Shown here in pieces: positions 10,066 through 19,634 of a stretch of 64,000 bases of DNA. Within the stretch, counting starts at the first letter, position 1, and each line of letters begins with the position of its first letter. This stretch comes from Puccinellia tenuiflora (taxonomy: Eukaryota > Streptophyta > Magnoliopsida > Poales > Poaceae). Both the position numbers and the translations under genes were made by a program. The DNA lies in NCBI GenBank assembly GCA_012064385.1, contig QRDG01000238.1, forward strand, positions 604,518 through 668,517, read 5' to 3'. The notes below the pieces were generated by a model. It saw nothing but the letters and a program-made list of their open reading frames with translations, was not told the origin of the DNA and did not search any database.

Positions 10066-11513
10066 ATGGGGCGCAAGAAACCTCGTTCCGTGGATGAGAT
10101 TGAGGAAGAGTTAGAGGCTGAGTTTGACCCCCCCTCGGGTTCCTTCTGCAAGACGCAAGCAGATTCCGGCAAATGCAAAGAAGCTTCCCAATAAGCAAAA
10201 GACTGCTAGCACCTTGCCCGATACACTGTTTGTTGAGAGGAGGAAGGAGAATCCCTATGTGGTTGAGAGGATGCACCTCATACCATCTATTCGTGGCAAT
10301 GATCCCCGTTTCCACACAGTTTTTCAAGCCCAATGCTTTAGAGAGTTGTTGATGACTGAGCCGTCAGGAAATGTGGTGCCGCAACACTCCATCAACATGG
10401 GCCACATTGAAAGGAATCCGAGTATTTCTCCGAAGCTATGAGTTTGGTTGATGAGTTGGGTATTCGTCCGCTTATGACTTTCTCTCAGAATTTTGATGAA
10501 GCCCTTGTGTGCCAGTTTCTTGCCACAGTCCATTTTGCAAATGAGACCTCGCGGTATATTATTTGGATGACCAAGACCGAGAAGTTGACTATGTCTTGGG
10601 ATAAAGTTGGGGGGCTACTTGTCTTTGAGGAGCATGGTCCGTCTTGTGTTCTCCCCCCTAACTTCGATGATGAGTGGATTCGCATTCACTAAAGTGTGAA
10701 GTCAAAGGCAAAGGATGTTCTTGAGCCTCTCTATTTTTGGAAAACATACATTTGCGGTGCTACTAAAGGTCTCCATCCCACTTATGACATCTTGCACCGT
10801 ATCTTTCGTGAAACCATCAATCCTAAAGTGGGCAATTTGGATGAAATTATGGGCTATCTTAAGGATCTTTTGCTTGCCGTGCATGAGAATAGGGGCAAAG
10901 GCAAGAAGCTTGATGTTATGGATTATATTTGGCATGAGATGTGGGGCGTCATTGTGTGTAAGAGGAATGCTTGCTATGGCCCTCTCATCATGAGGATTAT
11001 TTTGGCAGCTTGGGATGAGAAGTTTCCCGGGTTGAACTAAGTGACCCGGATGGTTGGGTTCTTCACAAGGAAAAGCGGCTTAGGATCAAGGATCACACCG
11101 AGCCTCCGTCTCCCCCAAAACAAGGTCGTCGTGGAAAGGCAAAGGGTAAGACAATTGTGGATGAAGATGATGGTGGTCCCTCCCGCCCTCCCTCCAAGGG
11201 TGGATTTGTTTGGATGACCCGTGCTCTCAAGAAGGTGTTCAATCTCAACAAGTCTATTGAGCGTCGTCAGTGGGAAGCTCACTATGATAAGGAACTCATG
11301 TGTCGCAAGGAAGCTCAAGCGGATATTCAGTGTTGTCATGATGCGGGAGAGTCCGTGCCTGCTGTGGAGGAACCTAGCATCACCATCTATGGCCGTTGGC
11401 AAGCTCGAGATTCTGCAGGTCAAGTCTTCAGTGGTCTCCGAAGACGAAGACCAGAGATTTCCTCGCGCCGTCGTCCTCGCCCTCCAAGCAATGATGATCT
11501 CTCGGACGTTTGA
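10066..11513 (+). pseudogene. Third ORF in the envelope position, broken
   Basis: ATG at 10066 opens a basic then acidic start (MGRKKPRSVDEIEEELE). A run of seven C near 10130 shifts the frame to a 105-residue stretch ending at 10441. A second shift leads to 10438-10692, a TAA at 10690-10692 interrupts, the frame continues to 11040, and another shift gives 11157-11513 with an Arg-rich C-terminus. SIRE-lineage elements carry an extra ORF here, sometimes called env-like. I see no signal peptide or membrane segment, so an envelope role is not supported. The central part (HPTYDILHRIFRETINPKVG) resembles uncharacterised plant transposon proteins; that is inference. Confidence 0.65.
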
Positions 11514-11881
11514 GCTGGGACGTTTTTAGCATCGGTCTCTCTCCTTTTTGGTGTCTTGATGCCAAAGGGGGGGAGATATCTATTAGGTTGTCCGGGGTAT
11601 TGCCATGGGAATCACAAGCTTTTGTTCCTCTCAGTTGCATCTTTAAGCTTGTGAATCTTTTATCTTGTTGTGAACCTCGTTTATGCATGGTGTGAGACAT
11701 GTGAACCTTTATTTGTTTAAGTACTTTTATCCATGCAAGCTATGTCTCTCTATTCCTTGTTGCACCATATGTTTGTTGCAGGGGGAGTTTCTCCTCATGG
11801 TGTTGTGCATATGCTTGTTTCTAGCCTTTGTCTAGTGATGCACATGTTGAGGGGGAGCCTCTCCCTAATGGTTATCTTGCT
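11514..11881 (+). other. Non-coding 3' region of element 1
   Basis: This is AT-rich with three internal G runs that look like polypurine tracts: aaaggggggg and following bases near 11564, gggggag at 11781 and gggggag at 11851. No coding frame is supported. Confidence 0.6.
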
Positions 11882-11974
11882 AAATTATTATGTTGTCATC
11901 AACACCAAAAAGGGGTGATTGAAAGTGCATCTAGTCCCCTAATATGTTTTGGTATTAATGACAACATATAATTT
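11882..11974 (+). promoter_or_regulatory. Polypurine tract inside a long inverted repeat at the 3' LTR junction
   Basis: The tract caccaaaaaggggtga lies about 11905-11917, just before the LTR start at 11920, and primes plus-strand DNA. Bases 11882-11910 are close to the reverse complement of 11947-11974 (attatgttgtcatcaacacc against ggtattaatgacaacatata). Inside that, agggg of the tract can pair with cccct at 11936-11940. The genomic RNA would therefore hold the tract in a stem. The same arrangement is seen in element 2. Confidence 0.75.
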
Positions 11975-12817
11975 ATTTCTAATATTGTTTTGTGAGTTTG
12001 TGCATTTTTAAACAGGTTGAAATCCCAGTTGGCGGCAGTACCGCCGTGTTTTGGCGGCAGTACCGCCAAGCCTGGGGCTTGCGAGCCCTTTCCTGGGCTG
12101 GCAGTGCCCCGGCACTGCCGCCCGGGAGGCTCTCTGTGAGCGATCAGCGGCAGTACAGCCGTCTCCGGCGACAGTACCACTGCTGGGCTTTTGAGAGCTC
12201 CCTGGGGCTGGTAGTGCCGCTCGCACTGCTGCCAGCACTGCCGCCCGGAGGCTCTCTGTGAGCCTACAGCGGCAGTACCTGCTGGGCTTTTGGGAGCTCC
12301 CCTGGGGCTGGTAGTGCCACCAGCACTGCCGCCCGGAGGCTCTCTGTGAGCCTTCAGCGGCAGTACCGTCGCTCTGACGGCAGTACCGCTGCTGCGGGGT
12401 GGACCCCTCCTGGCAGGAGGAGCCGTTGGTGAAAGCTGAAGAGTGTAGCGGCACTACCGCTAGGAGCAGCGCTAGTACCACCACAGTGGAGACTGACCCC
12501 CCCCCCCCAGGGTTCACTCGAGGAGGAGACTATAAAAGGAGGGTTTCTCCCTCCTTTGCCTTTAAGGCTCCAGCTCAAGTTTACTCTCTCTCTCCTCCAT
12601 TAATGAGCCCAAGCTAAAATTGCCTAGATCTCCCACTCCCTTGCCCCAACTCCGTTGATCTTTTGAGGAGTGAAGTAGGAGACCTAGATCTAGCCTTCCT
12701 CCGAAGGAATTTCGAATCCCCCCACTTGTTGTTTGTGGATCTTGGATCTTGTAAGCTCTTAGGGTTCTTGGGAACTCTAGGAGCAAGTGCGGGTTTCGGA
12801 GCTTCATAGTTTGTGAG
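11920..12817 (+). repeat. 3' LTR of element 1, truncated by an assembly gap
   Basis: It starts tgaaagtgcatctag and follows the 5' LTR closely, without the MITE and with only about three of the GC tandem units. The TATA box is at 12531. The transcribed part is near-identical to the 5' LTR up to ttcatagtttgtgag, where the N at 12818 ends it. About 450 bp of LTR are missing. Confidence 0.88.
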
Positions 12818-12818
12818 N
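12818..12818. other. Assembly gap (single N) joining two LTR fragments
   Basis: The LTR text stops at ttcatagtttgtgag and restarts after the N at a position several hundred bases earlier in the LTR. The sequence on the right is also more diverged. It is best read as a contig join through similar LTRs. Confidence 0.9.
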
Positions 12819-13802
12819 CTGCTGGGTTCTTGAGCGCTCCCCTGGGCTGGCAGTGCCGCCCGCACTGCCACCAGCAGTGCCGCGAGGAGGGTCGTCGGGT
12901 TGTCCTCAGCGGTAGTACCGCCATCTTATGGCGGCAGTACCGCTGCTGCGGGGTGGACCCCTCCTGGCAGAAGGAGTCGTTGGTCAAACAGAAGCGTGTG
13001 GTGGCACTACCGCCAGAAGCGTCGGTAGTACCGCTGAAGTGGAGCAGAAACCTCCAACGGTTCTTTTGGAGGAGAGGACTATAAAAGGAGGGCTTCTCAC
13101 TCCTCTGTCTTTAAGGCTCTAGACTCAAGTTCATATCTCTCCTCCATTAATGAGCCCAAGCTAAAAACGCCTAGATCTCCCACTCCCTCGCCCCAACTTC
13201 GTTGATCTTTTGAGGAGTGAATTAGGAGACATAGATCTAGCCTTCCACTGAAGGAAATTCGAATCCCCCCACTTGTTGTTTGTGGATCTTGGATCTTGTG
13301 GGCTCTTAGGGTTCTTGGGAACTCTAGGAGCAAGTGCGGGTTTCGGAGCTTCATAATTTGTGAGGAGCTCCGGGACATTGTTGGGAATCTCCAACTCATT
13401 GTGGAGAGCCCCAACCTTGGTGTAAAGGTTTGGTCAACGCCTTCAAGTCGACCTCATAGTGGAAAGAGCTATTCCCTCATGGGAGTAGCACCGGAGAATA
13501 GGGTGAGCACGGACGTGCTTGTAGGAGGGCCAAGGAGCCTCCACACCTCTCCAACGTAGACGTACTTCCCTTGGGAAGGAACTACGGGAATCATTTCCTC
13601 GTGTCCTCTTACGGTGACTTCTATCCTTTAGTTTCCGTTGTGCTTTTTACTTGTTCCTTGTATCTTATCACCTAGGGTTGTTCATCTAGTTGCACATCTA
13701 GATAACGTGTTTTTACCTTACTAGAAACCTAATTAAAACAAAAAGAATTAAAATTGGTAGTCGCCTATTCACCCCCCCTCTAGTCGACCATACGTTCTTT
13801 CA
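12819..13802 (+). repeat. Partial LTR of a second copy of the element 1 family
   Basis: It starts within the GC tandem part and runs to the LTR end ttctttca at 13802, with a TATA box at 13080. It differs from both other copies at many places, for example acgcctagatc against ttgcctagatc and cttcgttgatc against ctccgttgatc. The next base is satellite. It is therefore the 3' LTR, or a solo LTR, of another insertion in the array, and not the missing end of element 1. Confidence 0.82.
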
Positions 13803-14828
13803 AAAGGTCTACCCTCTTTCGATGCTGGTCAAAGGGGTCGAAGGTGAAGTTTGACGTTTTCCATCGGGGTCAGGGTTTCGGCGAAACCAGGGGCTCTGAA
13901 GCGTCAGAATCCCACCAAAACCAAGGTTGTGACACTTCATAGGTATAAAGTTGTGGTGAGAGGATTAAATGGCCAGGATCCTACTCCGGAATGTGGCCGG
14001 CTTCAACCGGGATCAGTTACTCACTAGTAAATTTCTGGACTTAGAGGTCGAAACTCCCCCTTTGGGCGAATCCGAGGGAATCTTGTGCCCACACGGGCTA
14101 GATTTTTGGTCTCCCATCTTCCTATGCCCTACCCAAACACAATCAATCAAAAAAGGCCACAGGTCCTACCCTCTTTCGATGCTAGTCAAAGGGGTAGACG
14201 GTGAAGTGTGACTTTTTCCATTGCGGTCCGGGTTTCGACGAAACGGGGCTCCGGAGCGTCGGAATCCCACCAAAACCAAGGTGGTGACACTTAAGACGTA
14301 GAAAGTTGTGGGTGAGAGGTTTAAATGGCCAAGACCCTACTCCGAAGTGTGGCCGGCTTCAACCGGGAGCAGTTACTCACTAGTAAAGTTTCTGGACATA
14401 GAGGTCGAAATTCCCCTTCAGGCGAACCCGAGGGAACTTGTGACCACACGGGCTAGTTTTTGGTATCGCATCATCCTATGACTTACCCTAACACAATCAA
14501 GCAAAGAAGTCCACATGTCTACCCTCTTTCCACACCGGTCAAAGGGGGTAGATGGTTAAGTTTGACTTTCTCCATCGGGGTCAAGGTTTCGGCAAAACGG
14601 GGCACCGGAAGCGTCGGAATCCCACCAAAACCAAGGTGGTGACACTTCATAGGTATAAAGTTGTGGTGAGAGGTTTAAATGGCCAAGATCCTACACCGGA
14701 GTGTGGCCGGCTTAACCCAGGTTCAGTTACTCACTAGTAAAGTTTCTGGACTTAGAGGTCAAAACTCCCCCTTCGGGTGAACCCGAGGGAACTTGTGACC
14801 ACACGGGCTAGTTTTTGGTCTCCCATCT
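13803..14828 (+). repeat. 356 bp satellite, block 1 (left end, about 2.9 units)
   Basis: Unit starts (aaatggcc) are at 13967, 14323 and 14677, spacing 356 and 354. Units differ from each other at many positions. The block stops at ctcccatct, where element 2 enters, and resumes in phase at 30123. I do not recognise the family among the common Triticeae satellites. Confidence 0.93.
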
Positions 14829-15560
14829 TGAAAGTGCATGGTTGCCCCCATGCATGGTTTTGGTAATTAATGACAATCTCTATGGACTAATGTTTGCTTT
14901 GAGCTATATTTATAGGTGTGTCCTTTTGAGTTGCTTGATCTCCGTTTGTTGGAGTCAAGGTTAAGGGAAGAAAAGAGTTGTGTTGATCAAGGCTAAGTGC
15001 GTGTTTATCAACACTCAAGCCCAAGTGAAGATATGCCGAAGAGGTGCTTCTCCCATCTTGGTGTATGGGGGAGCAACATGTGAATCTTCACCGAAGTGCG
15101 ATCGAAGAAGGTGGTGCGTCTTGAGGAGTTGAAGATCGTCTTCATCGACCTCAAGTGGATTAATGCGCAATGAAAAGGTATGATCTTGATAGGGTTTTCT
15201 ATTTTACCGGTCTCATGTTGTTTAGTGAGAGACCGGATTATAGGATAGATAACCGTACTATCAAGAGGGGCTCTCGACCGAATATCGTGATCGTATCGCC
15301 GTAGAGAGCAAAAACCTTTGCATTAATGAAACCATCTTTATTGGTTCTTATTTGTCTCTTATCGTGGTGTGGTCTTGGTGCTTGTCGTGCTTGTCATGAC
15401 AAGGCTAAGGTCACCGAAAACGGTATTCTTATGCGTCTTCTTTTGCGGTTTCGGTATTGGAGATTTTGCCGGTTCATCCGTGCGGAAGATTTACCTCTTC
15501 CATTTCTTTGCAAAATCTCCATTACTTGATTGCCTTTTTTCAAAGGTAGCATTTGTCATC

Positions 15561-15960
15561 CTCTTTCCAACAAAATTGGTTTTATTTCATTCGGACTTCA
15601 TTTGCAAAAGATTCGGCATTTCCGGTTTGCGAAAAAGAGTTTTTAACCTTTCCCCATTTGGTTTTATAATATTTTCTTGGACTATGATGTTTCTCTGCAT
15701 AATCTTATTGTGCTCGTTGTGACGATTCCAACGAGTCCAAGATTATCGAAAACGGAGTTCGTGGGTGAAAGTTATTGCATTTTCGATTTGCAAATGGGAG
15801 CTTTTACCTTTACCCATTTATTTCTATAATATACTATTGGACTATGACGTTTCCCTGCATATTCTTGTAGTGCTTGTTGTGACGATTCCAACGAGTCCAA
15901 GATTATCAAAAACGGAGTTCGTGGGCGAAAGTTATTGCTGTTTTATTCTCGGTGTTTTTT
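15561..15960 (+). repeat. Degenerate 160 bp tandem repeat in the LTR of element 2
   Basis: gacgattccaacgagtcc occurs at 15721 and again at 15881. The preceding 160 bp is a weaker third copy sharing tttgcaaa, acctttaccc and ttggactatgatgttt. The same repeat is in the 3' LTR (28571 and 28731). Confidence 0.8.
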
Positions 15961-16324
15961 CAAAATAGAATATTTAAAAAAAACGAAACGAAAAAAAAAA
16001 CCTACCTGGCCGGCCTGGCCGGGCCCGAGGCCGGCCCAAGGCCAGGCGGCTCGGGTGGTCTCCCGGCCTGCTCTCTCCCGCGAGGCCGGGTCGGTGGCCG
16101 GCAGCTTCGGTGGGCCTCCCGGCCTACCTGAGCTGGCAGGCCGACCCAAGGCCGGGGTGCAGGCCGGCTCACCTGCGTCTTAGCTTCTGTTCACTGCTTC
16201 TTTTCCCTGGCTCGATCGCTGCTGCGTTTCCCAGCCGGCGTGGCCGGCGTGTAGGACAGCCCCAGGCCGGGTGTCCTGCTGTCCCATTTTTCCCCCTTTT
16301 CTTCTCCAACGGCCACATTTTGTG

Positions 16325-16343
16325 GCCCCCTATAAAAGGGGGC
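16325..16343 (+). promoter_or_regulatory. TATA box inside a perfect inverted repeat
   Basis: gccccc-tataaaa-gggggc: six-base arms flank the TATA box. The same sequence is at 29150-29168 in the 3' LTR. It is the likely core promoter of element 2. Confidence 0.8.
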
Positions 16344-17297
16344 TTCTTCCCCAATATTTTTCTGAGCTCTTTTTCTCTCTCCCCACCATTGTTATAAATC
16401 TTTAGAGCTCGATTCCTCCTAATCCCTCCGATGATTCTTGCCCAAATTTAGGGAAACAAGAAAGGAGATCTAGATCCAGTACTCCACCAAACAAAATCTC
16501 CTCTAAGTGAGGGGAACTTGTGGGATCTAGATTTTGGAGTTCTTGGTGTTTCTCCTCCGTTCTTCCTCCTAAATCCCTCCGTAGCATTAGTTGCTTTGGT
16601 TGGATTTTGGGGAGAAGAATTTGACCACTTGGTGTGTTCTTGCCCTTTTGCGTTAGTTGCATCGGGTTGTGCTCCCCACGGTGATTCGTGGGATTGAAAT
16701 TTGGGAGCTTGTTACTCTTGGGTCATTGGACCCTAGATGGTGGTGGTGCCGTGAAGACTTCGGCTTGTGAAGCTTCGGCACGCTTTGGGAGCCCCCAATT
16801 GAGTTGTGGGTGTGTGCCCCAAAAGTTGTAAGGGCTCCGGAATCCGCCTCGAAGGATTCCGATAGTGGAAGGTGAACCAAACCTTTGGGTGCGGTTCATC
16901 GGAGAATAGGGTGAGGCCTTTGTGGCATCTTGAGTAGGCCTTTTGTGGCGAGCTCACACCCCTCCAATGAGACGTACTCCTTTAACAAGGAGGAACTCGG
17001 GAATAAATCCTCGTCTCCGCGTGCCTCGGTTATTTCTATACCCGAGCCTTTTACTTATGCAATTTACATTGTGATAGCCTTCGTGCTTGAAGTTCATATC
17101 TTGCTATCACCTTGTTGTCATATTGCTTAGCATAAGTTGTTGGTGCACTTAGGCAAACCTAGTATTTTAGGTGGTTAGTTTGTTAATTTAAACACATAGT
17201 TTTATTCCGCAATTATCAAGCCTCTAAATAGAAAAAATTTTAATCGCCTATTCACACCCCTCTAGGTGACATCCGGGACATTGTTTGTTCTTTCAAT

Positions 17298-17309
17298 TGG
17301 TTTCAGAGC
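17298..17309 (+). other. Primer binding site of element 2
   Basis: tggtttcagagc lies two bases after the LTR end. It matches the tRNA-Met-type site of element 1 (tggtatcagagc) with one change, A to T. Confidence 0.88.
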
Positions 17310-17414
17310 CTCGTCTCTCTTGTTTGGCTTTACCGCCTAGAGAGTAAAAGATGTCGTCTAGGGATTTACTGCATGATTCCATGTTTATATTCAATGGCAC
17401 AAATTTTAATGTTT

Positions 17415-19124
17415 CACTAGTAGGAAAAAGCTTATAGGGGAAAACTTAGTAGTAGCATGCGGTAATGCCCACACGCTACTGCTAAATAGTAGCAGTGTGC
17501 GACCCAGAGCGCACGCTACTAGTACCTATTAGTAGTAACGTGCGCGCCAAAAACACACGCTACTAATAAGTTGGACCGAGCGGACTCAACAGTCGGAAAA
17601 TAGCAGTAGCGTGCGCTCCATGACGCACGCTACTAGTAAGTGCATACTAGTAGCGTGCGACCCAGAGCACACGCTACTAGTAACTCGTCTATATTCAGAA
17701 TTTTGCAAGTTCAAATCCAAAAATACTAGTAGCGTGCGCTCTGGGACACACGCTACTACTATGCAATTACTAGTAGCGTGCGTGTCAGAGCGCACGCTAC
17801 TAGTAACTCGACCAGAAACAAACAATCTGCGCACGCTGGCACGTGATTGGCCAGCAATACGAGACCATGGATCGGTGACATGGCCTACCCTCTTTTGCCT
17901 TCTTTTCATTTTTTTCTTTTCTTTCTTTTTTTTCTTTTTTTTCTCCTGTGTCCAACAGGTGGCCACCAACCTTATCCTAACCCAACGTACTACAGCCACA
18001 CACGCACACACGGGATGCACACAGCACACAGCACCCATCCCCAATCCCCTCGCCCCGACCTTCCTTTTCTAGTGCAGCCGCCGCTACCATCTCCTCTCCC
18101 CTGATTCCTCCGGCCAGCGAGGCCAACACCGCCCCCTGCCCCGACGAGCTCCTCTGTCGGCGCCTCTCCTCCACCTCCGGCCCCCGAGCTCCTCCTCTTC
18201 CCGGAGAGCTCGAGTTCGACCTTGCGCCGCCCGGACTCTCCTGCTCACGCCGAGGCTGGCGAGCCTCCAGCTCGTCGACGCGGGCGTCGGCTCGTGCTTG
18301 CCCGTGGCTCCGGCCTCCTCCTTCGCGACCCTGGAGCCTGGTTCTCGATCGAGCTCCATCGCCCAGGTCCTCAAGCCCACCTCGGCAAGCTCTGCCGGCA
18401 TGGTCGGCTCTGCTCCGCCCGTCTTCCGGACCCCTCCGGCCTCCTCCCCACTAACGCCTGCGATGCCCGGCCTCCCCATCACCGGCCGTCCCCGCCCAGT
18501 GCCGAGCTTGCCCTCCTCCTACTCCAATCTCCGGCAGCCGTCGCCGCCTGGTTGCCGACCCTGCGTCTCCCTCGCGTGCGACCTCCTCCCCCGCGCCTCC
18601 TGCTGCTCCGGCCGGCGAGCCCTGCGCCCGGACGCCGCCTCTTACCGACCTCCTCTTTCGAGCTCCTCGGCTCCTCCATGGCCGTGCGCTCCTTGAGCTC
18701 GTCCGCGGGCCCAACGAGCCGCTGCCCCTCACCGCTGCGTCGTGCCACCGAGCGCTATCCGTGACCGGCCATGCCCGACGTATACGGCGGCATCGTATTT
18801 TTTTTTTAAATTCGGAAATAATTACTGGTAGCGTGTGGTATGTGCGGCACGCTAGTAATAACCTAATACTAGAAGCGTGCTGTATGCGCGGCCCGCTGCT
18901 ACTAACCTGGTACTAGTAGCGTGCAGTGTGAGGCACACGCTACTAAGAACTGAGTACTAGTAGCGTGCGGTGTGAGGCGCATGCTACTACTAATGAGTAC
19001 TAGTAGCGTGCGAGTGACACACGCTACTAGTAACCGTTAGCAGTAGCGTGACTATTGCAGCGTGTGCCCGCACGCTACTAGTAAGTTTTTCCGCACGCTA
19101 CTAGTAAGCTTTTCCCTACTAGTG
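17415..19124. mobile_element. Non-autonomous CACTA transposon
   Basis: It starts cactagtaggaaaaagctta (17415-17434) and ends with its inverted copy at 19105-19124, with one mismatch in 20. The 3 bp target duplication is ttt (17412-17414 and 19125-19127), as expected for CACTA. Subterminal regions are packed with copies of tagtagcgtgcg in both orientations (about 17450-17815 and 18825-19105), the usual transposase-binding arrays. No transposase is present in the 1710 bp. Confidence 0.93.
17880..18800. other. Pyrimidine tract and GC-rich core of the CACTA element
   Basis: A long CT/T tract (17885-17945) leads into about 0.7 kb of very C- and G-rich sequence (18070-18770). Open frames on both strands (for example 18222-18764, + strand, 180 residues) are Pro, Arg and Ser rich and match nothing I know. 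The composition is like the 5' leader and first exon of a grass gene, so this may be a captured host fragment. That is inference; the frames themselves are not supported as genes. Confidence 0.5.
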
Positions 19125-19634
19125 TTTGGAAAACTCATATGCTTAGTCACTTTCGGGTCTTGAACCCCAATATTGAGCGTATCTTAGATATAGGTTTTTC
19201 TCCTCCAAAGTATTACGAAAGTACGACTTTAGAGGATGAGAAAAACTTATATCTAGATGCTCTAGCTTCTAATGAGTTTTGCAAATTTGTGAGTGTTGTA
19301 GTGTTTGAGTCAATCTTGCCTCTCCAGGATGCTCATGAGCTTTGAACCAAGCTACAAGATAAATATGGTTTGTCCAACTCTATTGAGGATGATTACTCTC
19401 CCTCCACCTCCGGCCGTGACGAGCCCTCGTCTTCATCTACTTCACCAAAATGTGGTAAGACACAAACTAATATGATGGTAAGTAGTGATAGGTTGTGCAA
19501 TATTGATAGTGAGCTCTTCTTTGATGATCTTTTATCTCTATCTTTTGCAATGCCTCATCTTTGGACCAAAACACATATAGCACTATAAATGTCGTACATG
19601 CTAGTGTTGATAGTCCTTGCATATCATCCAAAAA

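Larger units (their letters stand above)
574..12817 (+). mobile_element. Element 1: SIRE/Maximus-like Ty1/copia LTR retrotransposon, 3' end lost at N
   Basis: Order: 5' LTR (574-2655), primer binding site, gag, protease, integrase, reverse transcriptase, RNase H, a further ORF in the envelope position, polypurine tract, then a 3' LTR truncated at 12818. Integrase before RT is the copia order. LTRs of nearly 2 kb, a long coiled-coil gag and an extra 3' ORF fit the SIRE/Maximus lineage; the lineage call is inference from architecture. LTR ends are TGAAAG and CTTTCA. Gag is open, but pol carries a tandem duplication with frameshift plus three stops, and the third ORF is broken several times, so the copy is not autonomous. 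No TSD can be confirmed. Confidence 0.85.
14829..17295 (+). repeat. 5' LTR of element 2
   Basis: 2467 bp, from tgaaagtgcatgg to gttctttca. Parts in order: an AT-rich start, a perfect 14 bp palindrome cttgtcatgacaag at 15390-15403, a 160 bp tandem repeat, a GGCC-rich palindromic stretch (about 16005-16290), the TATA box at 16331, and the transcribed part. The 3' LTR differs from it by scattered substitutions and one deletion of several dozen bases in the GC-rich part (near 28975). Confidence 0.92.
17351..19634 (+). pseudogene. N-terminal part of element 2 gag, interrupted
   Basis: ATG at 17351 (MSSRDLLHDSMF) opens gag 42 bp after the primer site. The frame runs 21 codons before a CACTA element enters at 17415. 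After that element ends, the coding text resumes at 19128 (HMLSHFRVLNPNIERI). A TGA at 19343-19345 and a one-base shift near 19550 damage it further, and a Helitron enters after 19634. The frame resumes at 22115. Gag would form the particle. Both transposons lie in codons that otherwise continue, so both came after the gag was formed. Confidence 0.82.

Noticed and set aside
13803..14828. CRISPR-like or minisatellite array with spacers
   Set aside because: Units are contiguous with no unique spacers. This is an ordinary tandem satellite in a plant genome.
18084..18764. Frames of 90 to 180 codons in the CACTA core
   Set aside because: Competing frames on both strands have equal length and all have biased composition. 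Kept only as a possible captured fragment, not as a gene.
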